DNA of 64,000 nt from Aulostomus chinensis (GCA_037954235.1 JBBMOA010000003.1:11801723-11865722); one strand, 5' to 3'. Positions 35,851 to 49,670 are shown, counted from the stretch's first letter. Numbers and translations: made by a program. The notes: generated from the letters alone by a model not told the origin.

Positions 35851-38399
35851 CCTCCGAGTACAGACATGGATGCAGATAATTTTGGTTGTTATACAGATAC
35901 AGATAATGGTATACTCGCTCATCCCTAAAGAACAGATATGAATATCCATGTAGCCCCTGTTGCTCCTGTGTTTTGGGGCACTGCCTCCTTTAGCACCCAT
36001 AGGTGTTTCAGGCCTTCTGCTGCTGTGAACCGCTTCTCTGTTTCAAAGTCAAGGCATTACTCGATAAACTCCACGAAAAAAAACAGTCCCTTGAATTCAG
36101 GATTTTCTCAAGGTTGTAACCCTGTCCTGCTTAATAGAATTACATGCAAAAGGAACCCCCCCACCCAATAAAATATTTATATACACTTGTTGCAGCCTGT
36201 GGCTCCACAGGATGGACATCCGTCACCTTCATTTTACAGGTAAAACATGTCCTGCTGCATCTGTCTTGAAAGACCCACATATCTATTTTGGCGCTGCACT
36301 TTTTTTCCCATCAGAATCTCCGGCACCCTCTTATTTCAGAGTCAAGAATGAATCGGCATCATCCATGAAGTTAACTCCTTCTAGAGAGTGCAACTGCTAT
36401 CCTCATACCTGTGTCGCAGTCTTCCAGGAGAATGTTGCCTGGTTTCAGGACCTTGGATAATCCTGTTCTGCTGGAGCAAGGCCAGACACATCAGAACTAG
36501 GGATTAGCCAGATACTCAGATGAAATGAGTATCAAGTATGGATACTGCAGTTGTGACAAGGCCGAGTACCTAACAAGTAATAATGTGTCATATCCTTGCT
36601 CAGGTGTTTCTTCAACGAGGAAAAGTTCTCATTGGGTGCCTGTGTCCCACAACGTTAGCTGACAGGGAGCCGGCCTTCCAGTCACACACAGTCTCTCCAC
36701 CCACATACACATACATGCAGCTTGGAAGGGCTGCTCCCTGTGGCAGCCGCTGTCATCACACATAGACACGTTTCCTTGTTGCTGAGTGCAGACACACTTC
36801 TACAGTTCCTCCATCAACCTGCTTCTTTTTGGAAAGTAACAAAAGAGCAGAGTGTTGCAGGTCATTGGACACACTGCTTAAACATGGCTGGATAAAACTC
36901 AGCTTTTTAAAAAAAATCAGATCGTTCTTTGAGTCGCAGATTGATAGAGAAATAGACCCGGCGCTTTTATTAAAAAGACTGTAACCACTGCATCATCCTC
37001 GGGTCCACAGTCACACTGTCGGTCAGTTAAACATTAACACACAAACCCAACCATCATCTGGCCTGCAAATAAATAACACTCACTGCTGGTGCTTGAATTT
37101 TGCATGTTGGTACCTCTGTGCCATGCTCAAAAACAGACACAGTCTGTATTGCTATGATTTCTCTCTCCTCTGCTGTTAACGTCAGACGAATAAACATGTG
37201 GAAAGTGTCTGCAGTTGCACAACTTGCACTCCTGTTAAGAACTAATGTCTCGCCAATCAGCTGATCAAACAATAAACCAAGCAGATCATTTAAAACAAGA
37301 CAGCAGTTCATGAAGTGATGAAATGTCATTAATATGCAAAAGCGGCTGTGATTGATCACCACTATCCACAGCGACAATAAACTTATGTTTAATTGACAAG
37401 AAACCAGCTTGGATGATTGAAGTTGACTTTCCAGTCTTCCTTGTTTGCCTTATGGGTGTCGCTGACTTTTTGATTGGAACATTTTTTACTTGTTAGCCAC
37501 AAATGTTTAGCATGTGTACGTCAAGATACTCTTAACAGTACTTTTATCAATCAATTTCACATTTTAGCATTTGAATGAACCTATTTTGATAATCTGATGT
37601 CCTGGCCCGTCATCATTATGGCCTGGAATTTTTTTGGCCCAAGTCATTTGGTCTGGTTCTCATTTGGCTGTTGTCGGTAGGTCCTTCACTATTTGTCGTT
37701 ATGTGGCTCTGAGGCGCGACAGAGTGAAGCTAGAAAACACAAAATTCTTGTGTATATGAATACACGAGCTAGCACAAGATGCGTCGCCCCACACAGGGTG
37801 GCACATGTGGAAGCATCACTACAGAAATGTTTAACATGTTGCATTATAAATCTACATTTCATAGAAAGCAAGAAACACAAAATTATAGCAAAGGAGATAC
37901 GGTATCTATTCATCACAGCCGCTGTGGTTTGTTGTGGCTCGTAGTCACAGATGACACTTGCATTTTTCATGGCCTAAATGCTGACGAGGGAAAGGTGAGA
38001 GCATCCAAACAACAATACTTTACCAAGAGCTGTAAATTAATCATTTTGGTATTGCTTGTGGCGTGTTGTGCTCTGTGAATAAATCCCTTTAAGCTACCAA
38101 GCCTCTATTCTTTATAATTCAACCTACTATCAAGCATTTTGTATTCCGTAATAAAAACTAGTCTTATTCCAATTAGCAATTAGATTGTTAATCAGCGACT
38201 GAATGGACGGATCACTGTTGTTTGTTTTCCCCAACCATGATTGGATCACCTGTTAACATTTAGTAGGAATTTAGGAATTTAACTGGTGTTGCCTATCTCT
38301 ACTGGAACAAAAATTAATATCATGCAACAGCTGCTGTGCACTTGACCCATTACCTGCTGCCAAACTTGTATTTTAAACCTTTTGAAAAGCTGTCATTAA

Positions 38400-39890
38400 T
38401 GAGTAATGGTGAGGGGCAAACTCCATGAAAGACCAAAGAAGAAAAGAAACCCTGTCCAGAGGAAGCCTGGGTCCCCGTTCTGCAGCCAGGCCCAGATGGT
38501 GGGCCTGTCAGCGAGTGCCTGTTGGCTGGGTTTTTCCCGGAGCCTAACACCAGGCACAGCTGGAAAGTATGTCTTAGACTCTTCTGCTCCTGCAAGACCC
38601 AGCACTACTGGAGAGAACAGCTGTGGTCAGGTGAGCTGCCCTAAGTGTGGTGGTAAAGGCAGGGGGCCTCGACAGACTGGACCTGGGCTACAAAACATAG
38701 CTCTGAAGATGTGAAAGGTCCCCTCTCAGGGGAGGAACCAGGCAGGTGTGGGGATACTAATGAGTCCCCCAGCTGAGTGCCACTACATTTGAGTTCACCA
38801 TGGTGGGGGTGAAGGTCACCTCCTCACGCCTAAAGCTTGGTTTATGTTTCTGCGTCGTGGCAATGGCGTAGACCCTACGCCATCATTGAGCATTTTAAGT
38901 TCTGCGTCGAGGGAACGCATTACTCTGCAATTCACCGCCAAGCCGCTAGGGGGTGTGGCTGTGTCTTTGTATGGTTTCGGGGGCTCTTGTCGGATTCCAA
39001 AACAAAACTATTTACAACAGAAAGTCCAGTGCGTTTCTTTGAACGACTGTTTGCTTTCATGAATCAAACTGTAAACTTTGAACATGACCAAAATGACTTC
39101 TTGTGGCCATTTTCTTCTGGAGACACACATATTTGTCGGAGGTTCTTCCACCTGTTCATGCATTCGGCAACCTTCTCTAGCGGACCAATCACAGTCCTTG
39201 ACGTTCACAACGCAACGCGTAGTCAGGATTTTTTGGAGGTGCACGTCAGGCTACGGCGTAGGGTCCGCGTAGGGGTCTGCGTCGATGCCACACAGAAACA
39301 TAAACCTGGCTTTAGGGTGATGTAGGGGTGAAGACTCTGACTGTTGTCTCTGCTTATGCACCAAACAGCAGTTCAGACTATTTGGCACTGGAGACCCTGA
39401 ATGGAGCCCTGCATACGGATCCTGTAGGGGACTCTGCAGTTCTGTTAGGGATTTCACCATGGGCAATGACGGAGACACTTCAGATAAGATAAACCTTTAT
39501 TCATCCCTAAGTGGGGAAATTGAGGGGCATGATTGGGAGAAGCGTACCTCCTTGATCTCAACCCCAACAGTGTTTTGTTATTGGACTTCTGTGCATGTCA
39601 TACAGTGTATTGTCACCATGTCCTAGCACCATGTCCTAGCATAGGGATGCTCTAAAGTGTACTTGGTACCAGAAAACCCTAGGATGATGGTCGATGACTG
39701 ATTTTGTTATTGTATCATCAGACCATATGTCTTGGACACCTTGGTGAAAAGAGGGGCTGTCCTGTCAACTGGAACCTCTGGACAGACCTGACAAACCTAA
39801 ACAAGTCGTGCGTGTGAATTGGGAACCTCCGGGGACGGTCCCTGCTTAGATGGTCTTTGGCTCTCACCTCTGATGGAGCTTTTCTGGCAT
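38400..39890 (+). pseudogene. LINE relic with apurinic endonuclease domain, split by a MITE
   Basis: After the MITE the plus strand reads TLTVVSAYAPN (about 39334-39366), VLLLDFCACH (39572-39601), CTWYQKTLG and DFVIVSSDH (about 39700-39726), interrupted by stops and frameshifts. These are motifs of the AP-type endonuclease of fish non-LTR retrotransposons; SSDH contains the catalytic Asp-His pair. The part before the MITE (38400-38830) resembles the low-complexity 5' region of the same kind of element, with less certainty. The reverse transcriptase is not present. Inactive. Confidence 0.7.
38833..39312. mobile_element. 480-bp MITE with about 50-bp inverted termini
   Basis: The left end AAGCTTGGTTTATGTTTCTG and the inverse of the right end AAGCCAGGTTTATGTTTCTG match at 18 of 20. 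The similarity continues to a shared GACCCTACGCC about 50-60 bp in. A TA dinucleotide flanks both sides (38831-38832 and 39313-39314). It has no transposase; its open frames of up to 162 codons resemble no protein I know. The superfamily is uncertain: a TA duplication fits Tc1/mariner, and a three-base TWA duplication (PIF/Harbinger) is less well supported. Confidence 0.7.
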
Positions 39891-39900
39891 CCCTGAGGAG

Positions 39901-39934
39901 GTGTGTGTGTGTGTGTGTGGGGGGGGGGGGGGGG
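39901..39934. repeat. (GT)n followed by poly-G
   Basis: Nine GT units then 16 G. It lies at the end of the LINE relic. Confidence 0.95.
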
Positions 39935-40015
39935 CATTAAATTAGAATATAGAATAGGCAATGTTCAAAACTTCCATTGCTGAAGCTGAGGTCCTGCGGG
40001 GGTGCCCCTCTCCAA

Positions 40016-40035
40016 CCCCCCCCCCCCCCCCCCCC
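40016..40035. repeat. Poly-C run
   Basis: Twenty C, about 80 bp after the poly-G run; the two could pair as an inverted repeat. Confidence 0.95.
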
Positions 40036-40617
40036 ATCACCACCACAAGGCTTCTGTTATGGATTTTTTAAAATTTGCATGTCTTTTTTTATTTGCATCG
40101 TGGTGTATTAACACATTGAAGTGTTTTTCTTGGCCACTTATTAAACTCCCCTGTCCGCCATATTTGCTTTCTGCTCCTCACACCCTTTCCAAGATTGGAT
40201 TATACATTGGTGGTCTCCATTAAACAGGACCAGAGGAACCACAAAGAGAGCGGACTGTCCAACCCTAATATAAACCCAATTTTTTCCCCCATGCGTTGTT
40301 CAGTGGATGTTGGTCGTTGGTTTTACAGATTTTAAGGGTCATAGGGTCATAGTAAAACATTCTTTAAGTTTCCAATGGTTTTACTGAACATAGAATGCTC
40401 CTGTCCCATTTAAGTCAGTGTGATGTGAGTCACACACCACTCAGCCACTCCGCTAGTGTCATCTAGTCAGTCCCCAGTGACAGATATTGCTGTCAAGCCT
40501 GATAGCCCTTTTGTGGCTGATGCTTTAGTGTAGCTTTAACGCTTAAAAAGCTCTTGAGCGAAAGCTTCCTTGTGGTAGATTTTCTATGATAAAAGACTCT
40601 ATATTGGTCTCTGTCAC

Positions 40618-40692
40618 ATACACAAAGACACACTCACACATGCACGCACGCTGAAAACACACGCGCGCGCACACACACACATACACACTCGT
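40618..40692. repeat. CA-rich imperfect microsatellite
   Basis: CA units interrupted by cgcgcg and gaca words. Confidence 0.85.
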
Positions 40693-43600
40693 ATTACTTG
40701 GTTTACTACTTTGTAAAGTATGGTAACTCATGATGATTGTCAGTTATAAACAGTAATTATGACCACTTGAGAAAAGAGAACGACAACAACAGCAATTATT
40801 TTTCCACATTATTCACATTAGAATCCAAATTGAAAGCTTGGTTCACAGATTTTCTGAAATAGGTTTTGCTGATTAATTGCTTTTTTTTTTTCTTTTTTTT
40901 TTTTACATGTTCAAGAGGACATTATCCTGAATTGTAGGACATTTGAAAGTTTAACTAAAACTAACATCTAATAACACTCCCCAGCTGCCCAAACTTAAAA
41001 AAAAAAAAACTATTCAAGAGGTAAACCATGACAGAGTTTTGAAAAGACTGTCATTTTATAAGACTTGACCCACTCGAAACACGACCATTACACTCTTTTT
41101 TTGGTACTTTCAGAGGCAAAATGGCAGCCCTTTAATTCCGATGCTTTTTCCAAATGCCTGCTGCTCTTACACAATGTATTTAGGGTTTGCTGAGTGCAAT
41201 GGCACACACACACAATCACATGATTTTTCCTTCACCTAACAAAGTGGTTGTGTGCTTAAACTAAACCAGCCCTTCACAATGACACTGATATTTACTATCC
41301 TAAAGCATTGCATTTAGACAGTAGAGGGCACCGATCTGGTTCCCATTATTGTACATGTTTGACATGTCATATTAGAATAGATCAAGGAAATGGAATGGAA
41401 CTTTTCAAGAAATCTTCCCTTAATTGCACAAAAGGTTTTATGTTAAGTTGTAGTGTTTTTGTTGTTTCTCTTCACAATAAGTACAGAGATATAGCAGTGT
41501 GTAATATTTGAATGTACAGTTAGAGAACTACCCTCGAATTTCGTGTACCATCATCATGTAATTATCCCCTGCAACCAGCAGAGGCTGCTATTGCTGGTTT
41601 AAAAGCAAGTCACATTTTGTTGCTTTAACCAGGAGTTTTAAACTCTGTTTTTAACTTTTTATGGTCACAATTTGTGTATAGAACTGTTCAACTGTTCACC
41701 TAACAGCTGTTCAGTTGTTAAACGCCATTGTCCTGCAAATCATCTATCTAGATATGCTGTACACTAAAAAAATAAAAGAGAAATGTTCTGTTGACTGAGT
41801 TTGTCTGTCACCTGTGATACTCATCTTAATTTATATCAAAAGCATACCAAGTCAAGCCTTCATTGCCTTGATGGTTTACCGCTTGTTTTTCTCATGACCA
41901 CACGGGGCTACAAGCTCATCTGTAGGACACCGTGTATGATTTCTATTGCAAATCCTGTGAACAAGTAGATTCCATCTTAGCTGGCAGCCATTTCCTGCAG
42001 GCAGCGACAGATGGATCAATAAGACCGGTCCGCCGCCTCAGCCAGAATGAGAAGTCTCAGAGTGGCTCTTGTGGCAAAATCATGTCCAGATCTATTTGGT
42101 TTGAGTGGATCGATTCAGAACAGCCACATCAAATGGGACAGAGGGGCAGGGATAGTGTCGCCCTGTGTGTGTGCGTGTGTACGTGTGTGTCAGGTCTGGT
42201 TGTATATGTGTCAGCACCATAGGGGCATCTCAGGAACTGCATTACAGTAAAATATGCACAAACATGCTTGGTAATCCAGTCCTATCTGTTCCGTCAGCGG
42301 CGCCTAATAGAAGTATGGATCTGTTCTCCTTGTCACAGTGACATTTGATTTGAGGAGTTGATATGCCGGCCTCAGCCTGGCGTCAGTGTGACACATTGAC
42401 ACTTGTGACGCTCTGAACTCTAACAAATTGTGAACACCAATGTGAAAAAAATATGCTCATGCTTCAGGGGATAACAAGTCGGAGACATATGATGAGGGGA
42501 TGACACTGTCAACATTAGCGTGTTCACCTTCTCTCCATGTTAACCCTTTAGGTTGCTTTTGGAAACTCTGCGAGGCTGTGAAAATTAAATGAAGGGTCCA
42601 AATTGTTACAGCCATCAGCTCCATACCTTGTCACAGACAATGATTATGATTCAGCAACATAAATGTTACATCAGATTGTCCTCTGCTTGCAAATGATGAC
42701 CTTTCAAACAGCAAAGAGAGAGAGAACACTGAGGGAGAAGCTAACCTTTAGATGTGGATTACATTAGGAGAGCCTCGGCTGCCGTTACAGCGGTATCAGA
42801 GTGCCACCCAGTGTTGAGACGGTAAAATGAGCTTGTACTGTGAGTCTGTAAAATCAGGCAATCTGGAGAGGTGTCAACTGATACCAATTATTTCATACTC
42901 TTGACAATAATTCACATTCATGTTGAGATCCAGTTCACTCTGGCTTGTTTGATTGAGACACTTAAAAAAATACTGTGCAGCTTCATTAACCCTGAATGTA
43001 TAATTCATATTCTTCAAATGCACCAGCTGTCAGGTGTAATGTATGGTGCCCTTTCTTCTTTAACACACAGGAACGTTCCCATCAAGGCTCTTGTGGGAAG
43101 AGAGTCTTTTGGGAGCAATGCCCTTGATTGTGTGATAATAAGCCATTAATGTGCTAATTTCACAATTCATCTCTGCAATAATTGCCTCCATCAATATCAG
43201 CTGAGACAGTACAGCCCTCATTTGTAGAAATGTAGATTTCATAAAAGCCTTGCAGTGTTATGATTAATAATAGGTGACAAAGGGCAGTCGCTTGCAAAAT
43301 AACACAAAGGAAGAGGCAGTCTTTGGATCAGACCTGAGCGTTCGCTTTCCGGGCCTTAAAATGTTGTTGTCAGAGCTTTAAGCAGGAGAACTCCTTTCAC
43401 TGGTGACCAATGTCAACAGAATTTGCAGTTCATTAAAGGTACAACTGTAGCTGATATTGACAAGCTAGTGCGTCTTGTTTCAATTCCAAGTCAATAAGGG
43501 AAGCAGGACACCATAGTGGTGACCCAGAGGCACTCACAAGTCTTATCTTGCAAGTCCAAGTAAAGTCTCAAGTCTTTCACTCTTGTGTTCCCCATTTGTC

Positions 43601-44522
43601 CACACGTAGTAGTTTTACTAATTCCTCTAATCATGTCTTTCTCTTGTTTTAACGCTTGCTAGGAGGCGTTGGCACAGGAACGTGGGAAGAATTCAACCGG
43701 TCATGGAAAAGCTAATGCTCCACAAAGCTAACAGCAAGCTAATGTACAGCTGATGCAGCCAAGCTAACATTAAGCCTGTAGCTTCATACTCACTTTCACA
43801 TTACCAGGTGACTGAGCAATGACTGATAAAGTCGGAAAGCCTGAATGCAACTGTGGTGGTATGAATGTTTGATATGACCAGGCTTCACCGCTGACCTACA
43901 CCTCAGAGGTTTGGAGTCCACGTCACTGAGATGACAGATGAGATGTGGTGAGTTGGAGTCCAGTGAGGGATGATGCTTGTCCACACAATAAAGGTTACAT
44001 GGATGCTATGACCCAGAGGTTGAGGTTTCCCTTAAGAGAGATGCTGACAATAGACACTAGCGTCACTGGTTTTTCTTGTTAGCACACCTGCCACCCAAGA
44101 CCATGAGTTTGAGTCCAGTGGGGTTCTTGCCTCACACTTTTTCACATTTTCCATGGAAGCACAGCTCTGTCTTAGTAGAGCCTATCGGAGCCTCTAGCAT
44201 GGCCTTACACACTGAGAGAGGAGCTCAGAAGTGATCAAGCCCACTGTCTCATCCCTCACCTGACTGGAATTTGATCTTTTCCTCTGGCCGCTACAGTCCT
44301 GTGGCCAAGTCAAAATGCCACATCGTCAAATACGAATTTCCTGCTATTCAAGGCAACTTCCTTGAATTTTGTTGATGTTATTTTAAAAGCCTATTGATGA
44401 TGGAGGGCTGATGTGCTGATTCAGTGGTTTCGTAGAGCACAAAGAGGTTTCAGAAGCCTTTACCTAAAGCAGCTGCCAAACCTTTTCCAGCTGAAATCAT
44501 GGATCTCTCTCTTTCTCTCTGT

Positions 44523-44524
<2 letters not shown>

Positions 44525-44563
<39 letters not shown>
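44525..44563. repeat. (CA)n microsatellite
   Basis: About 19 uninterrupted units after a short (CT)-rich stretch. Confidence 0.97.
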
Positions 44564-44565
<2 letters not shown>

Positions 44566-47203
44566 GTCTCTGAGGAGATCATCCATTCAATAAGATAAAG
44601 GTCTCTGATTCCATGTCAACACATGTACAGATTTTTTTTTTTTATCATAGATTTTCTTTGTCTCTTTTTGAAAAAATGAAAACGTCCTCATCAGAGATGT
44701 TTATAAATGTTTCTCCGGCCATACGTCAGTGAAGGAACGATTGAAACTGCCCACTTGAGCAGTGAGTAGTTAACGGGAATATTTTTAGTCCGTCCGTCAA
44801 ACACAAGAGAAGAAGTTTGTGCACATGTGTGTGTGTTCTTCTTGGGAGAGCGACATGAAAATGGCAAAATCAAAACAGAAAGAGATTCATTTATCAAGAT
44901 GGACAAAGAAGTAGAGTTCGCTGCGAGTTACAGCGGCGGGTTACTGTTCTCCCCGCTCAGTTTAAGCCGTCCGCATGAAGACAGACAACAGAGTTTTTCA
45001 GTACCTTCACCCTGGAAGGTGTTTTCCAAAACATAGGTTTATGGTGACACAAAACTCTGTATGTATGGACGAAAAGGCAAAATACGGGGGAAAAAAATCA
45101 GTGTTTACAAGAATATCCACACGTATGGATGGGCGTGAGTCAGCTCGCCTGTACATGGCTAAGTGACGTCACAGCGCCTGAGAAGAAGCGAGTCCTCACA
45201 GATGTCAGTTCCACCCTCATTATCGTGCGATCATCTGAACGCATACATCTTTACTTCCAAAGAATTAAAAAGTTATGTAGCTTTAGTTTGGGAAATTTTA
45301 CAAGAAAAAAAACCCAGTTGACAGTTATAGTCATTAATTTTTAAATCAGTAAAGGGAAACAGCACAAAAGGCCGTAGTTGCCACAAAGAGGCCTATTATT
45401 TCATGAATTTATATCACTGGTTCCCTCAGAATTGATCACCTCACTAATGCTGAGCTGGATGACATGTTACTAACTGTGCTGAACAACAGCTTGTTTACAA
45501 ATGAGTGTTCATGATTTGGACAGTAAACATGACTAATTACACCCCACCAGTACATGTCCTCTGGTGTCGTCTACTAACCAGCGAACTGCCACGTGTCAAT
45601 CCACCGTAATTGGACCTCTCATCGTCTCTCTTCTCAGGAAGCTGCTGCCAACTCATTTTCCCAGTTGTGTGATTCCCCGATGCCTGCAGGCCCGCTGACA
45701 ATTACGCCGCCGGCGTGTCCGGTGATTATTAAATACGCTCGGCTCTCTGCAGCTGCTGGTCGTGGCCAATCCACACAAAAGGTTGTTGATAACAAACACT
45801 TGCAGAGAGACAGCTGGAGACAGAAAGAGATGCTTTGACTCTTCCTATTTTTTAATTATATTAATCAAGTAAATTGAATACAACATTCTTTTTTAAATGA
45901 AGGCAGTTTGATTTTGGGGTATGTTTGTTAAAAAAAAAAAAAAAAAAAAGCACAGACAGACATGTGCAGAATTTCCAGCACTTTAGGTATACCAGGTTAA
46001 TGCAAGTGCATTGTAACAAACAAGCAAACAAATAAATCATGCATTTTGTGAAGGAATTTGTACTGGCAATTCTCTGCAGTTCAATAAGGGTTGGGAGCTT
46101 TTTGCTTCCGCCGTCTCCTTTTAGGACAAGTTGGATTTATTCATTCAAAATAAATTTTAGGACACTTTATAAATATTCTCCTATTTCTGAATGCTCTTTC
46201 ACACTTGCTGTTTTTTTATCGTTTCAAAAGAAAGAAGAAGTGAAATGGTCATGATAGCGAGCACATAAAGAACCAAGGCTACACGTGAAAAGCAAATAAA
46301 TTAAAAAAAGAATAAAAGATATAACTCAAATAGGTATAGTTTTCTGGATTTTCAGCTTCAAGGAGAGTTCATGAAAAGTTGTAAAATATGCTGCAATGTC
46401 TAAAAATCACCAGCAGAGGGAGCGCACGACATAGTTGTTCAATATTAAATCTCCTCTGACCCACAAGTTGTACACATTCATCTTGTTCTTGTGAACTCTT
46501 ACAAACATTTTGACTACACTGTAATGGTCCATTGTGAAACGTCTTACTCTAACAAATCAACTCTACAACAACTGCTGCGAACATGGATTTTTACCACACA
46601 AACATTTACGTTCATAGTCGATGAAGTCCTTCGAGTTGGAGGGGGAGTGAAGTAAACATGACTATTTACACCCCACCAGTACATGTCCCCTGTTGATGAC
46701 CTGGACGTTCGCGAAAGGCAGTTAAGTGACAAATCTTAGGATTTAAAGTACAATAACAACTCTTTACAGGTTCATATCAAGAAAGAATTAAGATCAAAAC
46801 TTGAGGGTAAGATTTAGGAAGTCCAGGTCAGTAAAAAGGATGAAAAATCTCAGGAAATCATGGGACGAGAGAGGAGAGAACGAAGGCCGGTGTGAAAAAT
46901 GACTGGAGATATTTATTAACAGTCGTTGTCAGAAAGAAGAAGGGAGAGGAGGAATGTTTCACTGTGACTTAGACTTGATTCTGGGGCCTCCAGTAGCTAA
47001 CAAAAGCAGATAATGGCTTCACCCGCTTCATTCGTATCACCAGGTTGTTTAAATAGATTAAAAAAAAACTGATAAAGTCTTGAATTTCAAATGAGCTTCT
47101 GAAAGGGTTGGAGGTGGAGAGATCTCTATCCAGGCCGATGATAACACTGACCTGGGCCTGCAATTCATCAGGCAATCTGCACAAGAGGGGGGTTGTTTTG
47201 TTT

Positions 47204-47250
47204 ACACACACACAAACAAAGACACACACGCGCGCGCACACACACACACT
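47204..47250. repeat. CA/CG mixed microsatellite
   Basis: CA units with a cgcgcgcg core. Confidence 0.85.
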
Positions 47251-49607
47251 TATCTAAACTCCTGAAACGCCTTTGTGCACTCATGCAGGAGACATACAAG
47301 ACATAATGCAGAGTTTCGCACACACATGTTCTCATTTCATTCGGCGCTGTGCACTTTTCAGCAAAAGTATTGGGACTTTTTTTATTCATCACAATTTATC
47401 TTTGTACCTGGAAAACAGTTTTCATGGAGGACCCATTCCTGCAGAGCCCCTTAACACAACCTCATAAGACTGACGGCGTTTAATCTGTCTCACTTTCACT
47501 CTCACCCTCCAGCTTGCCTCGTCTCTGCCAGGGGTCTAATCCTCTGTGACTAATAGGTTGGATATGAGGATTATTTTTTACCTGCCCAGAGACAGAGGGA
47601 GAGATGAATGGATATGTGAAAGGCTGATCTTGTTCATGGTTGTCACCGTCCCTCTGAGTTTGAGAGCCAGTTAGAGTGCTGAAGCAAAGTATGAACGTCC
47701 TGATGATACTGCACCAGTCGCACAGATGTGGAGCTGAAAAGATTTTCCAATGACTTTTCCAGGCTCAGTTCACGGGATGAGCTTGAAGACTCAACTACGT
47801 TTCATGAAAACAGGTGATGCTAAATTGTTCTTTTATTAGAAGTACTGTTTTGAGGAGCACAAATCAAGGATGAGTACGATAAATAAACGGGAAAACTCAT
47901 CTTTTCACATGTATTCCAAATCAAATAGCTCACTGATAGTTTTAAGAACATTTTCTCCATCGTGTGAAGGAATTCTTTCGCCTCGTCATCCAGTTTTGCA
48001 TGCAGAACTCATTTGAAATTCTAAGACAAAAAAATATTGCACCGGCCAGACTTTCTCATGCTCTCGCCACATGGTTTACCCCTTTGATTCCGAGGAGTTT
48101 GGTTTGTTAAGGTCACATCAGGGGAATAATGAGCTTTTCACATCTGAGACAACAATAAAAGCAAATCTTATTAAACAACGTCTATAGTGAATAAACGCAG
48201 TGATCCTTCCTTAACTGGTTCACATTATAATCCCATCAAACGGCTCTGGACAAAGAGGAGAAAGCCCCTTCCTTCCCAAGTCTGAGGAGGCTGATGTGTT
48301 TCCATGTGAGAGAGTGCTGCTGTAATCTCTTATCAAAATAATGGACATTTGAGACTTAGAGAGAGGGGATTTAAAAAAAAAAAAAATTTAAGTGGTGCAT
48401 TTCAGTAGTACAGTGCACGAAGGTTATGTGTCACTCAGGTCCAGTCTTGGTACCGAGGTCATATTTTCACTTTCTCTGCCTGAAAGCAACACTCGACCTT
48501 GAATTGGTGTCAGAATAGAGTGGAGTCCAAGCTCAAGGGCTGGTTTTTCATAAAACAAAAGTAGTATACACATTAATAGAAAACAGTACAATCCATCCAT
48601 TCTTTCCTCTGTATTAACTGGTGTGATCAAAGTGCAACACTCCCTTGAAGAACTTCACTGTAACTGAGAACCTTGAGAGTTTGCTATTAAAGCTCTTAAC
48701 CGTAAAAGTTGCTGGTTGTGAAATATCTGTAATGCCATATAATCAAAAACAAACGACTCTGTGAACAAAAGGTTGAGCTAGACATTGCCCAAAAATATAA
48801 AGGGTTTTCAACATAACAAAGCACTAGCCCTCCGTGAGAGTCGACACTGGATATGAGATATGACTGGGTGGATATCAGCGGTTACGCTTGAGGAACCTGT
48901 GATAACCTTCATGACTGGTGGTTTTTGCTTAGACCAAGTGGACCAGAGCTAATCTGCACCGGGGTAGTCAACATGTTTGTCAATCTTGACCAAATGAACT
49001 GGACTTTGGAGTCAAGTGTACTTGAATCTGGACCCAGGTCTCTCTACTGTTCTGGCTAGTTAGCTCGAACAAAACTTGAACTCTCCAAAAGTCTGTGTGA
49101 TGGCACATTTGCATTTAGTCATGCGTAGAATTCCATGTATATATTATCATACAGGCATCTTGATATACATTAAGTTTGAATTTACAACCATGTAACTTAC
49201 TGCTGATGCTGCACTACTGACTGTGGAAAGTTAAGGCCCAGGCACCCACTTGCACTTTCACTTGACAGTACATAATAAAGGGATGACCACTCGAACTAAA
49301 ATCGTCTCCATGTCACCGAGGAATCGTTCTGCGCTGCGTGCATCCACAAAGATGGCCGGTCGCACGGTAAATTCAGTCCTCTGGGATCTCATTTATACCG
49401 TTTCTCTGGAGTTTCCACCGTCTTTCGGGAATATCAATTGCTTGCTCTCCTCCCAGCTGTAGGCCTCACACTTACAGTATACCTGCTCTCCCCTATGTTA
49501 CTGTAAATGATATATGAAGTAATCCTCCATAATGAAAAACAAAAACCTTCAGAACAGGCAGGATTCTGTTTACTCATGCAATCAGTCATATCTCTTTTTT
49601 TAATGGG

Positions 49608-49610
<3 letters not shown>

Positions 49611-49670
<60 letters not shown>
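49611..49670. repeat. (CA)n microsatellite
   Basis: Thirty uninterrupted units. Confidence 0.98.

Larger units (their letters stand above)
31100..38390. other. No recognisable gene
   Basis: A (CA)n array, a dispersed repeat at 35400-35850, and a fragment resembling a 'gggattagccagatactcag' repeat at about 36495-36580. Open frames near 32470-33620 and 37690-38080 are under 100 codons, overlap on both strands and match no family known to me. Confidence 0.5.

Noticed and set aside
38406..38714. 102-codon frame with a CPKCGG motif, possible zinc-binding protein
   Set aside because: It lies in the 5' part of the LINE relic and the motif is isolated; no intact protein is supported.
38837..39325. 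162-codon open frame
   Set aside because: Falls almost entirely inside the MITE and includes its inverted termini; not a protein gene.
46969..47247. Small minus-strand exon (reads LPDELQAQ with acceptor and gtcagt donor near 47150)
   Set aside because: Only about 25 bases between plausible splice signals, no partner exon and no family match; insufficient support.
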